Source of the DNA: Bacteroides sp. UBA7333
Lineage (GTDB): Bacteria > Bacteroidota > Bacteroidia > Bacteroidales > Bacteroidaceae
Assembly: GCA_002471195.1 (NCBI GenBank)
Contig: DKPN01000014.1
Coordinates: forward strand, 82,980 to 114,474
Length of the DNA: 31,495 nucleotides
Direction: 5' to 3'
The notes below the pieces were generated by a model. That model had not been told where the DNA came from. It saw only the letters and a program-made list of their open reading frames with translations, and did no database searches. Below are positions 7,121-15,399 of the stretch, piece after piece. Numbering within the stretch: position 1 is the first letter of the stretch; every line of letters begins with the position of its first letter. The position numbers were made by a program, and so were the translations under genes.

Positions 7121-9511
7121 TTATTCGTAAGTCAATGTCCATTCTGTGAATTGGGCATTGTACTCATTAGCGATATAAATTCTATATTTAGTATCTTTTG
7201 CTGTTGAAGGCAAAGTATAAGTATAATCGTATGATACTGTATTATTCAATTGAACGGCAGCACCACCGGCAACTTCTGCATTATTAACATCAGTAATAGC
7301 TACTCTTACATTTGTAGAAGCGCCACTACGAGATTTAAAATATACTTTTGACAATCTTTTTCCTTCTACAACTGGCAATTCTACATAACCACCAAGTTTA
7401 CCTACCATTAAATATAGTGTACCACTTGAAAGTGCTTGATAGAAGCCACCTGTTGCTGTACCCGCCAAAGTATATTGATAACCACCAAATGTATATTGTG
7501 TAGGTGCGACTAACTTATCTGCTGATTTTCTAGGAAAAACAGTTGGATAATTTGCATCATCAGATAGATTCAATGTAATTGTTGCCTCTTCGCCGGTTGA
7601 TTGTCCTGCAAGAGTAATATTAACGGTTTTGCTATTCCCATTTTCTAACGAGATAGTTAAGACTTGGTTGATAGCTGCATCAGTATTATTAGCTGTTGCT
7701 GTTACAGTAATTTCATTGCCATTTACTACCGCCGAAAGGTTGTTGCTCAATCCACTTACTGTTAAAGCATTACTACCTTGGTTCGAGCAAGTAACAGTAA
7801 CTTTCTGTTCACCACCAGCTGCTGCAAACACTAAAGTTTCAGGGTTTACATCTATAATAGTAGGTGCAGTAGAGTTAAAAGCTGTTACATCATTCAAGTC
7901 GCGAGGAATAATTTGAGAAGCATCATTATATACAGTTGAGATACCAGTTACGTTGCCTGTTGCTACTACAAATGGTACTTCTGCAAATGTAGCTCCTAAT
8001 GAGCAAAATACACCGAAGTTTGTTCCACCCGCAGCAAAAGTATGAGCAGTGCTACCTCCCCATATACCAGCAGCGCTTGGAGTAGCATTTTGTACTGTTA
8101 CCAACATACCTTGGTAGCTTTTCAAATCAGCAGGTTGAATAACGATTGGAGCAGTAGTTACAGATGCTGTACTAATTTTTTCAATGATAGCCCAAGTATC
8201 TGTTTTACCACCGGTCACTTCGTGCAATCCTTTGAAGTTGACAACATTTGCCAATCCCTTCACCAATGTCACTTTAATTTTATCACCTTTGTTCACTTTT
8301 GCCGAACGCGGGTCAACTTGACTACCGTATAATGTAACACCATTTCCGGCAGTTGTAGCACCTTCAGTTGAAACAATCAATTGGTTAGCCGAGAAGTTTT
8401 TTGCTACCGTATCGTTCAATACAATTGCTTCGAAATAACGATCGGCAGTTGCATCTACAGGTGTTTGAGTAGTAGTCATCATTGCGTTCAGTTCAGCAAT
8501 AGTGATAGGAGTTGCTTCGCCTGATGGAGGAGGAGTTGTTCCACCATCTAAAGAGATACTTTGACCACCATTACCTGTTTGAAGTGTAATATCATCTAAG
8601 CGATATGCAGAAGCTGCAAGTGCATTAAACTTGATATATAGTTCAGCTGTTGGAGCTGTTAAGGTAAAGTCGGCTGTTGCCAATACCCAATATGGAGTTT
8701 TCTCATCGCCATTATTTTTAGTATAAGTCAATGGAGTCCATGATGTTCCGTCAGCACTCAACATAACTTGGAATTTACTGATATCAAATGTATTGTCATA
8801 ATCAGTAGCACCTTCAGGTTTGAACGAGTAGCTGGCTCCAAATGTTAGTTGCAAGTTAGTATCTTGATCTGTCAACGCTATTTTGTTAATAACAAAGTTT
8901 GCAGGAAGAGTTCCAAAGAAAACTACGTTTGGTCCAGAAGCACCATTATACGATCCGGTATTTGCCAAACCGCTTGAACGGATAGAAGCTTTTTCGCCAG
9001 AATAGGTTACAGCAGATGCACCCACTCCTGTAGCTTGCCAATCGGTATAAGCATCAACAAAAGGATATGGACTAGAAACAGCTGTGCTACCTACATTTGT
9101 ATGATAAATGACAACAGCTTCAACTACATCACCACTCTTGATGGTTACATATTCTTTTTTCAAAGGACCTACCTTGTTAGAGATAATCACCTCAATGGTT
9201 GCCTCATCGTTAATACCACCGGGGATACTAACATTCACTTTTGTGTTACCATCGCCTTGTATTGCCGATAATGTAACCCATGACTTATCGTCAAGAACTT
9301 TTGCAGTCCATGTACGATTGGTTGAAATCTCGAAATACGATTGACTGCCTTCCGCAGGTTCTCCGGCAATTGTAAACTGCAATGTAGACGGAGTAATAGT
9401 AAGGTAAGGAGCTTCAGTGTCATCATTGTCATCAACACAACCAACAAAAGTTGTCGACACCATCATTAGCATGATACCAAAGAATAATTTTAGGAAATTA
9501 AGATTCTTCAT
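7121..9511 (-). CDS. Large multidomain BACON / DUF5689-like surface lipoprotein
   Basis: Lipoprotein of 796 residues with lipobox FVGC (Cys25), predicted to sit on the outer membrane. Domains in order, by eye: a BACON domain (about 38-128, with RTWTAKVLDDKSWVTLS); a beta-sandwich resembling a carbohydrate- or ligand-binding module (about 140-315, ending AYRLDDITLQTG); a Pro/Gly linker; an OB-fold/DUF5689-like module (about 335-550, FEAIVLNDT..GVTLYGSQVD..KGDKIKVTL); a second Ig/BACON-like repeat (about 555-640); and a C-terminal beta-rich domain (about 650-796). No catalytic motif is seen, so capture or presentation of substrate is likely. OB-type modules are often found with extracellular nucleases, which fits the gene's place at the head of the nuclease operon. 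It has its own promoter-like site upstream and a hairpin downstream, so it may be made in excess over the rest. Exact ligand unknown. Confidence 0.85.
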   Translation of the reverse strand: MKNLNFLKLFFGIMLMMVSTTFVGCVDDNDDTEAPYLTITPSTLQFTIAGEPAEGSQSYFEISTNRTWTAKVLDDKSWVTLSAIQGDGNTKVNVSIPGGINDEATIEVIISNKVGPLKKEYVTIKSGDVVEAVVIYHTNVGSTAVSSPYPFVDAYTDWQATGVGASAVTYSGEKASIRSSGLANTGSYNGASGPNVVFFGTLPANFVINKIALTDQDTNLQLTFGASYSFKPEGATDYDNTFDISKFQVMLSADGTSWTPLTYTKNNGDEKTPYWVLATADFTLTAPTAELYIKFNALAASAYRLDDITLQTGNGGQSISLDGGTTPPPSGEATPITIAELNAMMTTTQTPVDATADRYFEAIVLNDTVAKNFSANQLIVSTEGATTAGNGVTLYGSQVDPRSAKVNKGDKIKVTLVKGLANVVNFKGLHEVTGGKTDTWAIIEKISTASVTTAPIVIQPADLKSYQGMLVTVQNATPSAAGIWGGSTAHTFAAGGTNFGVFCSLGATFAEVPFVVATGNVTGISTVYNDASQIIPRDLNDVTAFNSTAPTIIDVNPETLVFAAAGGEQKVTVTCSNQGSNALTVSGLSNNLSAVVNGNEITVTATANNTDAAINQVLTISLENGNSKTVNITLAGQSTGEEATITLNLSDDANYPTVFPRKSADKLVAPTQYTFGGYQYTLAGTATGGFYQALSSGTLYLMVGKLGGYVELPVVEGKRLSKVYFKSRSGASTNVRVAITDVNNAEVAGGAAVQLNNTVSYDYTYTLPSTAKDTKYRIYIANEYNAQFTEWTLTYE

Positions 9512-9575
9512 ACTTGATAAATAATAGTTAATATTTTTATTACTTTATGATTATTTTTTTAAAGGGTGAATTTTA

Positions 9576-9608
9576 CAAAGTTAGACTATTAGTTCTAAGT
9601 TACCAAAA
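9576..9608 (-). promoter_or_regulatory. Bacteroidota-type promoter for the nuclease operon
   Basis: On the minus strand, TTTTG (9608-9604) is followed after 20 bases by TAACTTTG (9583-9576). This matches the Bacteroidota consensus TTTG / TAnnTTTG. It would start transcription near 9569, leaving a leader of roughly 55-60 bases before the ATG at 9511. Confidence 0.6.
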
Positions 9609-9862
9609 CTTAATAAATTATTTTTCATATCAGATTGACAATATTTTAGTTTTAAATATACCCTCTATCGGTATCTTTTAATCATTTTGACAGATTTCAC
9701 GAAACTTTCATTCGTATTTATTATAACATAAATGATAATATTTGTATATTTTTAGAATATTAACACAAATCAACTCATCATGTTATTTAAATTATTTTAA
9801 TTTCGTTCTTCTATCAAAGATATATTTAAATCTATTTACACTATCCCATTAATGAAACACTA

Positions 9863-9894
9863 TTGTAACAATAACCCTATATACTATTGTTTTG
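9863..9894 (+). promoter_or_regulatory. Possible promoter of the OMP_b-brl_3 receptor gene
   Basis: TTG at 9863-9865 lies 21 bases upstream of TTGTTTTG (9887-9894), and 16 bases upstream of TACTATTG (9882-9889). Each -7 candidate matches the TAnnTTTG consensus at all but one fixed base. The start would be 20-30 bases before the ATG at 9923. The rest of the 9609-9862 interval is very AT-rich, with nothing else I can name. Confidence 0.3.
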
Positions 9895-9922
9895 TATAAC
9901 ATTAAAAGTTAACATATTGTCT

Positions 9923-12475
9923 ATGAAAAATATCTTATTCACCCTCTTATTTCTAATTGTATCGATTATAAATGCGTATGCTCAAGAAACAGCATTGACC
10001 AATTATACGATAAAAGGCATATTAATAGACTCGCTTACCCACGATGGCGAACCTTATGCTACCATAAAAATAGTAAAGAAAGAGCTACCCAATAAAGCCG
10101 TTAAGATGGCTGTCACCGACAACAAAGGTCGCTTTCAAGAAAAGATTCAAGCGACCGAAGGCGAATACACACTTTACATCACTTCAATAGGGCGTCAAAC
10201 CGTAATTCATAACTTTACATTAAAGTCAGCGGTACCCAATGTAGATCTCGGTACATTCTATAGCGTCGAAGCGTCGAATGAACTCGGCACTGTAGAGATC
10301 ATTGCCCAAAAGCCTTTGGTTAAAGTCGACATTGATAAAATTGAATATAACATTCAGGATGACCCCGATTCACAATCGAATACGATTATTGAAATGTTAC
10401 GCAAAGTTCCACTGGTTACGGTAGATGGTGAAGACAATATCAAAGTGAATGGTAGCAGCAGTTTCAAGATACATGTAAATGGACGCCCCAACAGTATGAT
10501 GAGTAATAACCCCAAAGAGGTATTACAAAGCATGCCTGCCAATTCGATAAAATCGATCGAAGTCATTACCAACCCCGGAGCAAAGTATGATGCCGAAGGC
10601 ATTGGAGGCATACTAAATATTGTTACCATCGGTGGTGGTTTCGAAGGATATACGGCCACCTTTAATGGCAATGTTCAAAATACGAGTGCCGGAACTGGGG
10701 CATATGCTACCATCAAGAAAGAGAAACTCACCTTGACTGCCAATTATAGTTATCGCCAAAACTGGAGACCAAAAAGCTATAATGACGTAATGCGCAACAA
10801 TCTTGACGACCAAGGCAATACCGTATCACAAACGGTAAACAACAGTATTTCTAAAAACAAAGGAAATTTTCAATACGGCACACTCGAAGGAAGTTACGAG
10901 ATAGACACCTTGCAACTGATTACTACAGCTGTAAGTCTATATGGTGGTAAAAACAAAACCAACAGCAACGGCGAAAGCTGGATGAACGATATACGAGAGA
11001 ATGATATCAATGAGATCGTATACGATTATCGATATCATACAATAGGAAGAAACAAGGGCAACTGGTATTCAATTCAGGGAAATATAGATTATCAACGCAT
11101 GTCATCGAAAAATAAAGAACGCTTTTTCACTTTCTCATATAAAATAAGTACCCGTCCACAAAGCAATGATGGTTCAACCAGTTATCAATACAACAGTGAT
11201 GAAATGTCGAGCGATTGGGAAAACATATTACAACTCAATAATCAAAAAGTAGAAGGCAACCAAAAAACGATAGAGCAAACCTTGCAAGCCGATTATACAA
11301 CACCGATTGGAAAAATCAATACCCTTGAAGGAGGTCTTAAATACATCTTACGAAACAACACCAGCGAAAACTATCAATATCAGCAAGGTGAAAATGGGAA
11401 CTATCAATACGACGCTAACAGAAGCAGCCATTACAAACACTTAAATGATATTTTATCGGCCTACTTAAGTTATTCGATAAAGATTAATAATTTCTCGGGG
11501 AAAGCAGGTCTTCGATTTGAGCATACCATCCAAAACATTAAATACATTGTAGGCAAAGGCGAAGATTTCAAGACAAATTATAATGATTTAGTACCCTCAT
11601 TTACTTTAGGATACAAATTAACCGAAATGTCAAATCTACGTTTCGGATACAATATGCGCATCATGCGTCCGGGCATCTGGTATCTTAATCCTTACGTCAA
11701 CGACTCAAACCCTACCAATATATCAAAAGGAAATCCTACATTGGATAGCGAAAAGAGCAACACATTCAATCTTAGCTATAGCAATTTCACCCAAAAGTTC
11801 AATATCAATTTAAGTTTGAGTTATTCGTTCAACAACAATGGAATTGAATCGTTCTCGAAACTAATAAACGAAGGAGATGCCGTTCCACAATTAGGAATTA
11901 CGCATGCCGATCATCAATTCTTATTTACCACTTACGAAAATATAGGTAAAAGTAAATCTGTAGGTTTAAATAGTTATGTCAATTGGAACGCATCACCAAA
12001 AACCCGTATCTACCTGAATGCTTCTGTTGAGTATGTAGATTTGCGCAGTCCATCGCAAAATTTACATAAAACAGGTTGGAATGGTTGGTTTTATGGTGGT
12101 GTACAACACACCTTCCCACTCGACATTCGTGCCAGCATTAACTTTTTTACATCCACGCCCTATGTTACTCTGCAAGGTAAAGGCATGAGTTGGTACGATT
12201 ATGGTTTCAATCTAAGTCGTTCTTTCTTAAAAGAGAAAAGACTTACTATCAATCTATTTGCATCATCGTTTGCACCTAAATACGCAAAGAGCAAATCTCA
12301 TACCGATGGAAATGGTTTTCAACAAATTACTAATTACAAACAACAACGCGCCCGTTTTGGCATGAGTATCAGCTATCGTATTGGTGAACTAAAAGCGAGT
12401 GTTCAAAAAACCAAACGTAGCATCAACAATGACGATGTAAAAGGTGGTAGCGGTGGCGGTGGTGGCGGCGAATAA
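9923..12475 (+). CDS. TonB-dependent receptor, outer membrane beta-barrel family (OMP_b-brl_3 type)
   Basis: Predicted outer-membrane transporter of 850 residues. The ATG at 9923 gives a clear signal peptide (MKNILFTLL..NAYA-Q); the frame stays open to a TTG at 9887, which I reject. After the signal peptide comes a carboxypeptidase-regulatory-like domain (about 25-120), then a plug (about 130-235, with VEIIAQKPLVKVD, VNGRPN and GGILNIVT). The beta-barrel looks like the PF14905-type family (GKAGLRFEHT..YNMRIMRPG..NPYVND). The C-terminus ends in NDDVKGGSGGGGGGE, a Gly-rich tail after the last strand rather than a terminal aromatic residue; I believe this is usual in this family. No SusD, sigma or FecR gene is adjacent. 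It stands alone between the divergent nuclease operon and a convergent GH3-like gene, only 10 bases from that gene's stop. Substrate unknown. Confidence 0.88.
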   Translation: MKNILFTLLFLIVSIINAYAQETALTNYTIKGILIDSLTHDGEPYATIKIVKKELPNKAVKMAVTDNKGRFQEKIQATEGEYTLYITSIGRQTVIHNFTLKSAVPNVDLGTFYSVEASNELGTVEIIAQKPLVKVDIDKIEYNIQDDPDSQSNTIIEMLRKVPLVTVDGEDNIKVNGSSSFKIHVNGRPNSMMSNNPKEVLQSMPANSIKSIEVITNPGAKYDAEGIGGILNIVTIGGGFEGYTATFNGNVQNTSAGTGAYATIKKEKLTLTANYSYRQNWRPKSYNDVMRNNLDDQGNTVSQTVNNSISKNKGNFQYGTLEGSYEIDTLQLITTAVSLYGGKNKTNSNGESWMNDIRENDINEIVYDYRYHTIGRNKGNWYSIQGNIDYQRMSSKNKERFFTFSYKISTRPQSNDGSTSYQYNSDEMSSDWENILQLNNQKVEGNQKTIEQTLQADYTTPIGKINTLEGGLKYILRNNTSENYQYQQGENGNYQYDANRSSHYKHLNDILSAYLSYSIKINNFSGKAGLRFEHTIQNIKYIVGKGEDFKTNYNDLVPSFTLGYKLTEMSNLRFGYNMRIMRPGIWYLNPYVNDSNPTNISKGNPTLDSEKSNTFNLSYSNFTQKFNINLSLSYSFNNNGIESFSKLINEGDAVPQLGITHADHQFLFTTYENIGKSKSVGLNSYVNWNASPKTRIYLNASVEYVDLRSPSQNLHKTGWNGWFYGGVQHTFPLDIRASINFFTSTPYVTLQGKGMSWYDYGFNLSRSFLKEKRLTINLFASSFAPKYAKSKSHTDGNGFQQITNYKQQRARFGMSISYRIGELKASVQKTKRSINNDDVKGGSGGGGGGE

Positions 12476-12485
12476 GCTACAACAA

Positions 12486-14666
12486 TCAGCGTGTGAGCTC
12501 AAAGTTTACAGTAGGCCCGTATTTACTATTAGGGCCTATTGTAGCTTGAAAAGCACCGGTAACAGCCACATAATTTAAATTGGCATCATAAAACTTCAAG
12601 TTATTCAACTGAACGGTAAAGGTTACAATATCGGTGTCGCCCGGCTTAAGATATATTTTTTGCCATCCTTTCAGCTGTTTTTCAGTATTTTGATCGGTAC
12701 CCGACAATTGCTGAATATAGAATTGCACAATTTCGTTGGCAGGAAACATACCCATATTCGTAACTTCTACCGACAATGTGATTTCGCCTTGCGCATTCAT
12801 GCTGTTGCCACTCATCTGTATATCGCCATAAGCAAATTTACTATAAGTTTGTCCGTAGCCGAAAGGATATAACGCACCATCGTTTTGCGTAGAAGGATAA
12901 TCGAAAGTCAGTTTGCCACTAGGCGAAACTTTTCCAAACAGTACATCGCCAATAGCAAAAGCGGCTTCACTACCTCCATACCATACATTCATAATAGCGG
13001 TTACATTCTCGTTGGCCCAATCAAGATTGATAGGTCGATCGGCAAAAAGCACCAAGGCCACCGGCTTGCCCGTAGCCACCAACTGTTGCAATAATGTTTG
13101 TTGAGCCGCCGATAAAGACGAAACAGAGCCCTCACCACTTTCTATCATATCGGGTGTACAACCCAATGCTGCAATAATATAATCGGCTTTATCGGCTGTT
13201 TTCATTGCCCCTTCGAGTAAATCTTGTTGATTTACGTCACTCGAACGCATTCCACAACCTTCGGCATACAATAGCTGTATATTAGCTTGTGTACCGGTCA
13301 TCGGTAGATACCATGGCTGATTCACCTGATTCATGGGCATATTATTCATATTGTCGACTATCTGTTGCATACCTTCAAGTAGTGTAGCGGTGTTTTCGAT
13401 AGTCACGGCCGAACTGTACTGACCAAACATGCCTTGCAACGAATTGGCAAACGGACCGATAAGGGCCACATTGGCCTTCAATGGCAATGGCAACATAGGA
13501 TGGCTGTAAAGGATTTTGCCCGACGGCTGGCTGGGAACATCATTTTTGAGTAACACAATACTTTCGGTAGCCATGCGCAATGCTTCGCGTTTGCTATTGG
13601 CTGTAAACTCTTGATGATTGGCACGCACTGGGTTGCAAAATCGATACGGGTCATTAAACAAGCCCAACTGGTATTTAGCCACCAACACTCGGCGACAAGC
13701 AGTGTTGATTATTGTCATATTAATATTGTCGGCCGATATTGATTCGACCATAGGCATCATGTCGACTCCTAGATTTATAGCGTCAATAATCCATGCAGAC
13801 GATGGGGTTGTCGATGTTTCGCCATTGGCCGAAACAATTAAACCATTGAAGCTCCATCGATTGCGCAACACATCAGTCAGAAGCCAGTTTCCACCCAAAG
13901 GGTTATTAGCATTGAGCGCAACGGGCGAAGCCACGACAGAAGCAGCTCCAGCCTCAACAGCAGCCAAAAAAGGAGGTAAATATTGATTAAACATTTGCTG
14001 TTGTGTCATCCCCTGCTCTGCACCACTCGCTCCTAAAAACTCAGGAGTAGCCATCAGCTGCGATGGTTGCGAAAAAGAGGACGATTGCCCTTGATATCCC
14101 CACACCATGCGTTGCGCAATAAGGCCGCTCATAAAGGGACTCTCGCTCCAATACTGCCCCGCATTGTCGGCCCATGTGCCATTCGCCACGTTGAGTGTAG
14201 GCCCCATAGCCCAACAAATGCCATCCGAAGTGGCCTCGGTAGCGGCTATTTGTGCCATAGTCTCAACATTTTGTAAATCCCATGCACTAGCTATCGCCAA
14301 AGGTATAGGAAATATCGTTTGATAACCATGACTCATATCGACTGCAAACAGTAAAGGTATGCCCAACCGACTATTTTTAACGGCTGCCTCTTGCAAGGAC
14401 TTTACATTGTCAACACCTACCAAGTTTTGAATCGCACCAACACTCCCCTTAGCAACCAACGACATTAAAGCGGCCGATGCAGGTTGCTGAGACATATCAT
14501 GCCCTATAGATACAATATTTAATTGACCCAATTTTTCTTCAAGAGTCATTTGATTGAGCAAATGATCGATAAACTGATCTTGCTGATACGATGAGTTTTG
14601 AGCAACGATAACGTTTGTACCCATTAAAAAAGAGAATAAAAAGAGTCTGACTGCTAAAGTTTTCAT
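12486..14666 (-). CDS. Exported GH3-family protein lacking key catalytic residues (putative pseudo-glycosidase)
   Basis: GH3 (BglX-like beta-glucosidase) homologue. The ATG at 14666 gives a signal peptide (MKTLAVRLFLF..VIVA-QN) and 726 residues; the frame is open to 14741. Numbers below count from 14741. The fold is recognisable: DMSHGYQTIFPIPLAIASAWD (134-155), NWLLTDVLRNRWSFNGLIVS (285-304), the second domain (about 385-625, with PVALVLFADRPINLDW and SPSGKLTFDYP) and a C-terminal fibronectin-like domain (about 640-750). The catalytic nucleophile motif, normally VSDWG or VSDHG, is VSANG (A305, codon GCC at 13827-13829). The substrate-binding KHF is PEF (233-235), and the DPRWGR segment is replaced by LNVANGTW. 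An acid/base-region Glu (ESGEGS) remains. Such coordinated loss argues for a non-hydrolytic role, such as sugar binding. Parts of the gene are GC-rich (about 57 percent over 14101-14220, counted by hand), unlike the AT-rich right arm of the window. Confidence 0.85.
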   Translation of the reverse strand: MKTLAVRLFLFSFLMGTNVIVAQNSSYQQDQFIDHLLNQMTLEEKLGQLNIVSIGHDMSQQPASAALMSLVAKGSVGAIQNLVGVDNVKSLQEAAVKNSRLGIPLLFAVDMSHGYQTIFPIPLAIASAWDLQNVETMAQIAATEATSDGICWAMGPTLNVANGTWADNAGQYWSESPFMSGLIAQRMVWGYQGQSSSFSQPSQLMATPEFLGASGAEQGMTQQQMFNQYLPPFLAAVEAGAASVVASPVALNANNPLGGNWLLTDVLRNRWSFNGLIVSANGETSTTPSSAWIIDAINLGVDMMPMVESISADNINMTIINTACRRVLVAKYQLGLFNDPYRFCNPVRANHQEFTANSKREALRMATESIVLLKNDVPSQPSGKILYSHPMLPLPLKANVALIGPFANSLQGMFGQYSSAVTIENTATLLEGMQQIVDNMNNMPMNQVNQPWYLPMTGTQANIQLLYAEGCGMRSSDVNQQDLLEGAMKTADKADYIIAALGCTPDMIESGEGSVSSLSAAQQTLLQQLVATGKPVALVLFADRPINLDWANENVTAIMNVWYGGSEAAFAIGDVLFGKVSPSGKLTFDYPSTQNDGALYPFGYGQTYSKFAYGDIQMSGNSMNAQGEITLSVEVTNMGMFPANEIVQFYIQQLSGTDQNTEKQLKGWQKIYLKPGDTDIVTFTVQLNNLKFYDANLNYVAVTGAFQATIGPNSKYGPTVNFELTR
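12508..12540. other. Hairpin at the convergent gene ends
   Basis: TAGGCCC (12511-12517) pairs with GGGCCTA (12531-12537), extended to 10 pairs with one G-U, around a 13-base loop. It lies just past the stop of the plus-strand receptor gene and inside the 3' coding end of the GH3-like gene. No T-run follows on either strand, so it may serve as a 3'-end or pausing structure rather than a standard terminator. Confidence 0.4.
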
Positions 14667-14866
14667 GAATGATCCATCTTTTAAATTTAAACCTCGGTTG
14701 GTATAGTTAACACCCAAACGCATATAAAAGATTAATACCAAAGCGATATTATTATAACGAGTAGAGAGGAATGGATGTCAGATCATGAGAATATAACCGT
14801 CAGACAGCATCTTTGCAAATGGTAAAAATCTATTTTTTATCAGACGAATATTAGTAACCAGCACAA

Positions 14867-14950
14867 CTACACCCCCATCAACAAGATAACTACATCCCCA
14901 TGTTTTACATCCATACATGGGGGTGTAGTAGAGAATAACATCCCCATGTA
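14867..14950. repeat. Cluster of four ACAyCCCCATG motifs
   Basis: Three copies in plus orientation start at 14867 (CTACACCCCCATCA), 14890 (CTACATCCCCATGT) and 14937 (AACATCCCCATGTA). One copy is in minus orientation at 14912-14928 (complement CTACACCCCCATGTATG). Copies 2 and 3 form an inverted pair that can fold (CTACATCCCCATGT with ACATGGGGGTGTAG, one mismatch). The spacings of direct copies are 23 and about 47 bases. The C/G runs stand out in AT-rich surroundings. The arrangement resembles binding sites for a multimeric regulator of the divergent genes. Confidence 0.6.
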
Positions 14951-15308
14951 TGAAAGTTGAATGCCCATTAACAATCTCCGAAAATCGAATGTAAAAAGAA
15001 GAAAATCATAATATACAAAGAGATAGAAAGAAGAAGGTTCGTCTTTAAAACAAACATATTTAAGAAGTTATATTAGGTTATTGCCTCCATTAAAAGAAAC
15101 TATTTATGAATATCTATATCAAAGTAGAAGCGACTACAAAAAATTGCTTTTACATCTGATTATTTAATGAATTTCTATATTTTTGTAATGTGAAACCTTT
15201 GACGTAAATAGATCTTCATCATGTACCTTATATCTGATGACTTTGATATTGCACATTGCCCAATCTATCATTGTATTATTTACCGAAATTTTGTTTCAAC
15301 ATACATTA

Positions 15309-15322
15309 TCAGCTATAGCTGA
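15309..15322. promoter_or_regulatory. 14-base perfect palindrome in the GH109 leader
   Basis: TCAGCTATAGCTGA is perfectly self-complementary and lies 78-91 bases upstream of the ATG at 15400. It could be an operator for a dimeric regulator. No functional evidence is visible beyond symmetry and position. Confidence 0.3.
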
Positions 15323-15399
15323 ATGAACAACAAATGGATATAACACTCCATGCAATAAACATAAATAAAAAGACAATTTTAATATCAATACTAACAATC

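Larger units (their letters stand above)
14667..15399. other. Long divergent regulatory region between the GH3-like and GH109 genes
   Basis: This 733-base non-coding stretch separates two divergent exported carbohydrate-related genes. The left part has three TCAGA-containing copies (near 14779, 14802 and 14840). The middle holds the CCCCATG motif cluster. The right part has a TATTTTTG element (15178-15185), a perfect match to TAnnTTTG on the plus strand but without a well-spaced TTG, and a 14-base palindrome at 15309-15322. On the minus strand TATGTTTG (15058-15051) matches the -7 consensus but also lacks a clear -33 box. I see no ORF or structured RNA that I can support. Confidence 0.5.

Noticed and set aside
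9887..9922. TTG start giving 12 extra residues on the OMP_b-brl_3 receptor
   Set aside because: The ATG at 9923 begins a normal signal peptide, and the extra region overlaps promoter-like sequence.
12430..12475. Gly-rich tail considered as a frameshift artefact
   Set aside because: The GGSGGGGGGE tail follows an in-frame NDDVK segment and, as I recall, this kind of ending is common in this receptor family.
13618..13986. 122-residue plus-strand frame inside the GH3-like gene
   Set aside because: Antisense shadow favoured by the GC-rich composition there; no signal, motif or start context.
14867..14950. Repeats considered as a small CRISPR array
   Set aside because: Copies are about 12-17 bases, mixed in orientation and unevenly spaced, with no cas genes; regulatory sites fit better.
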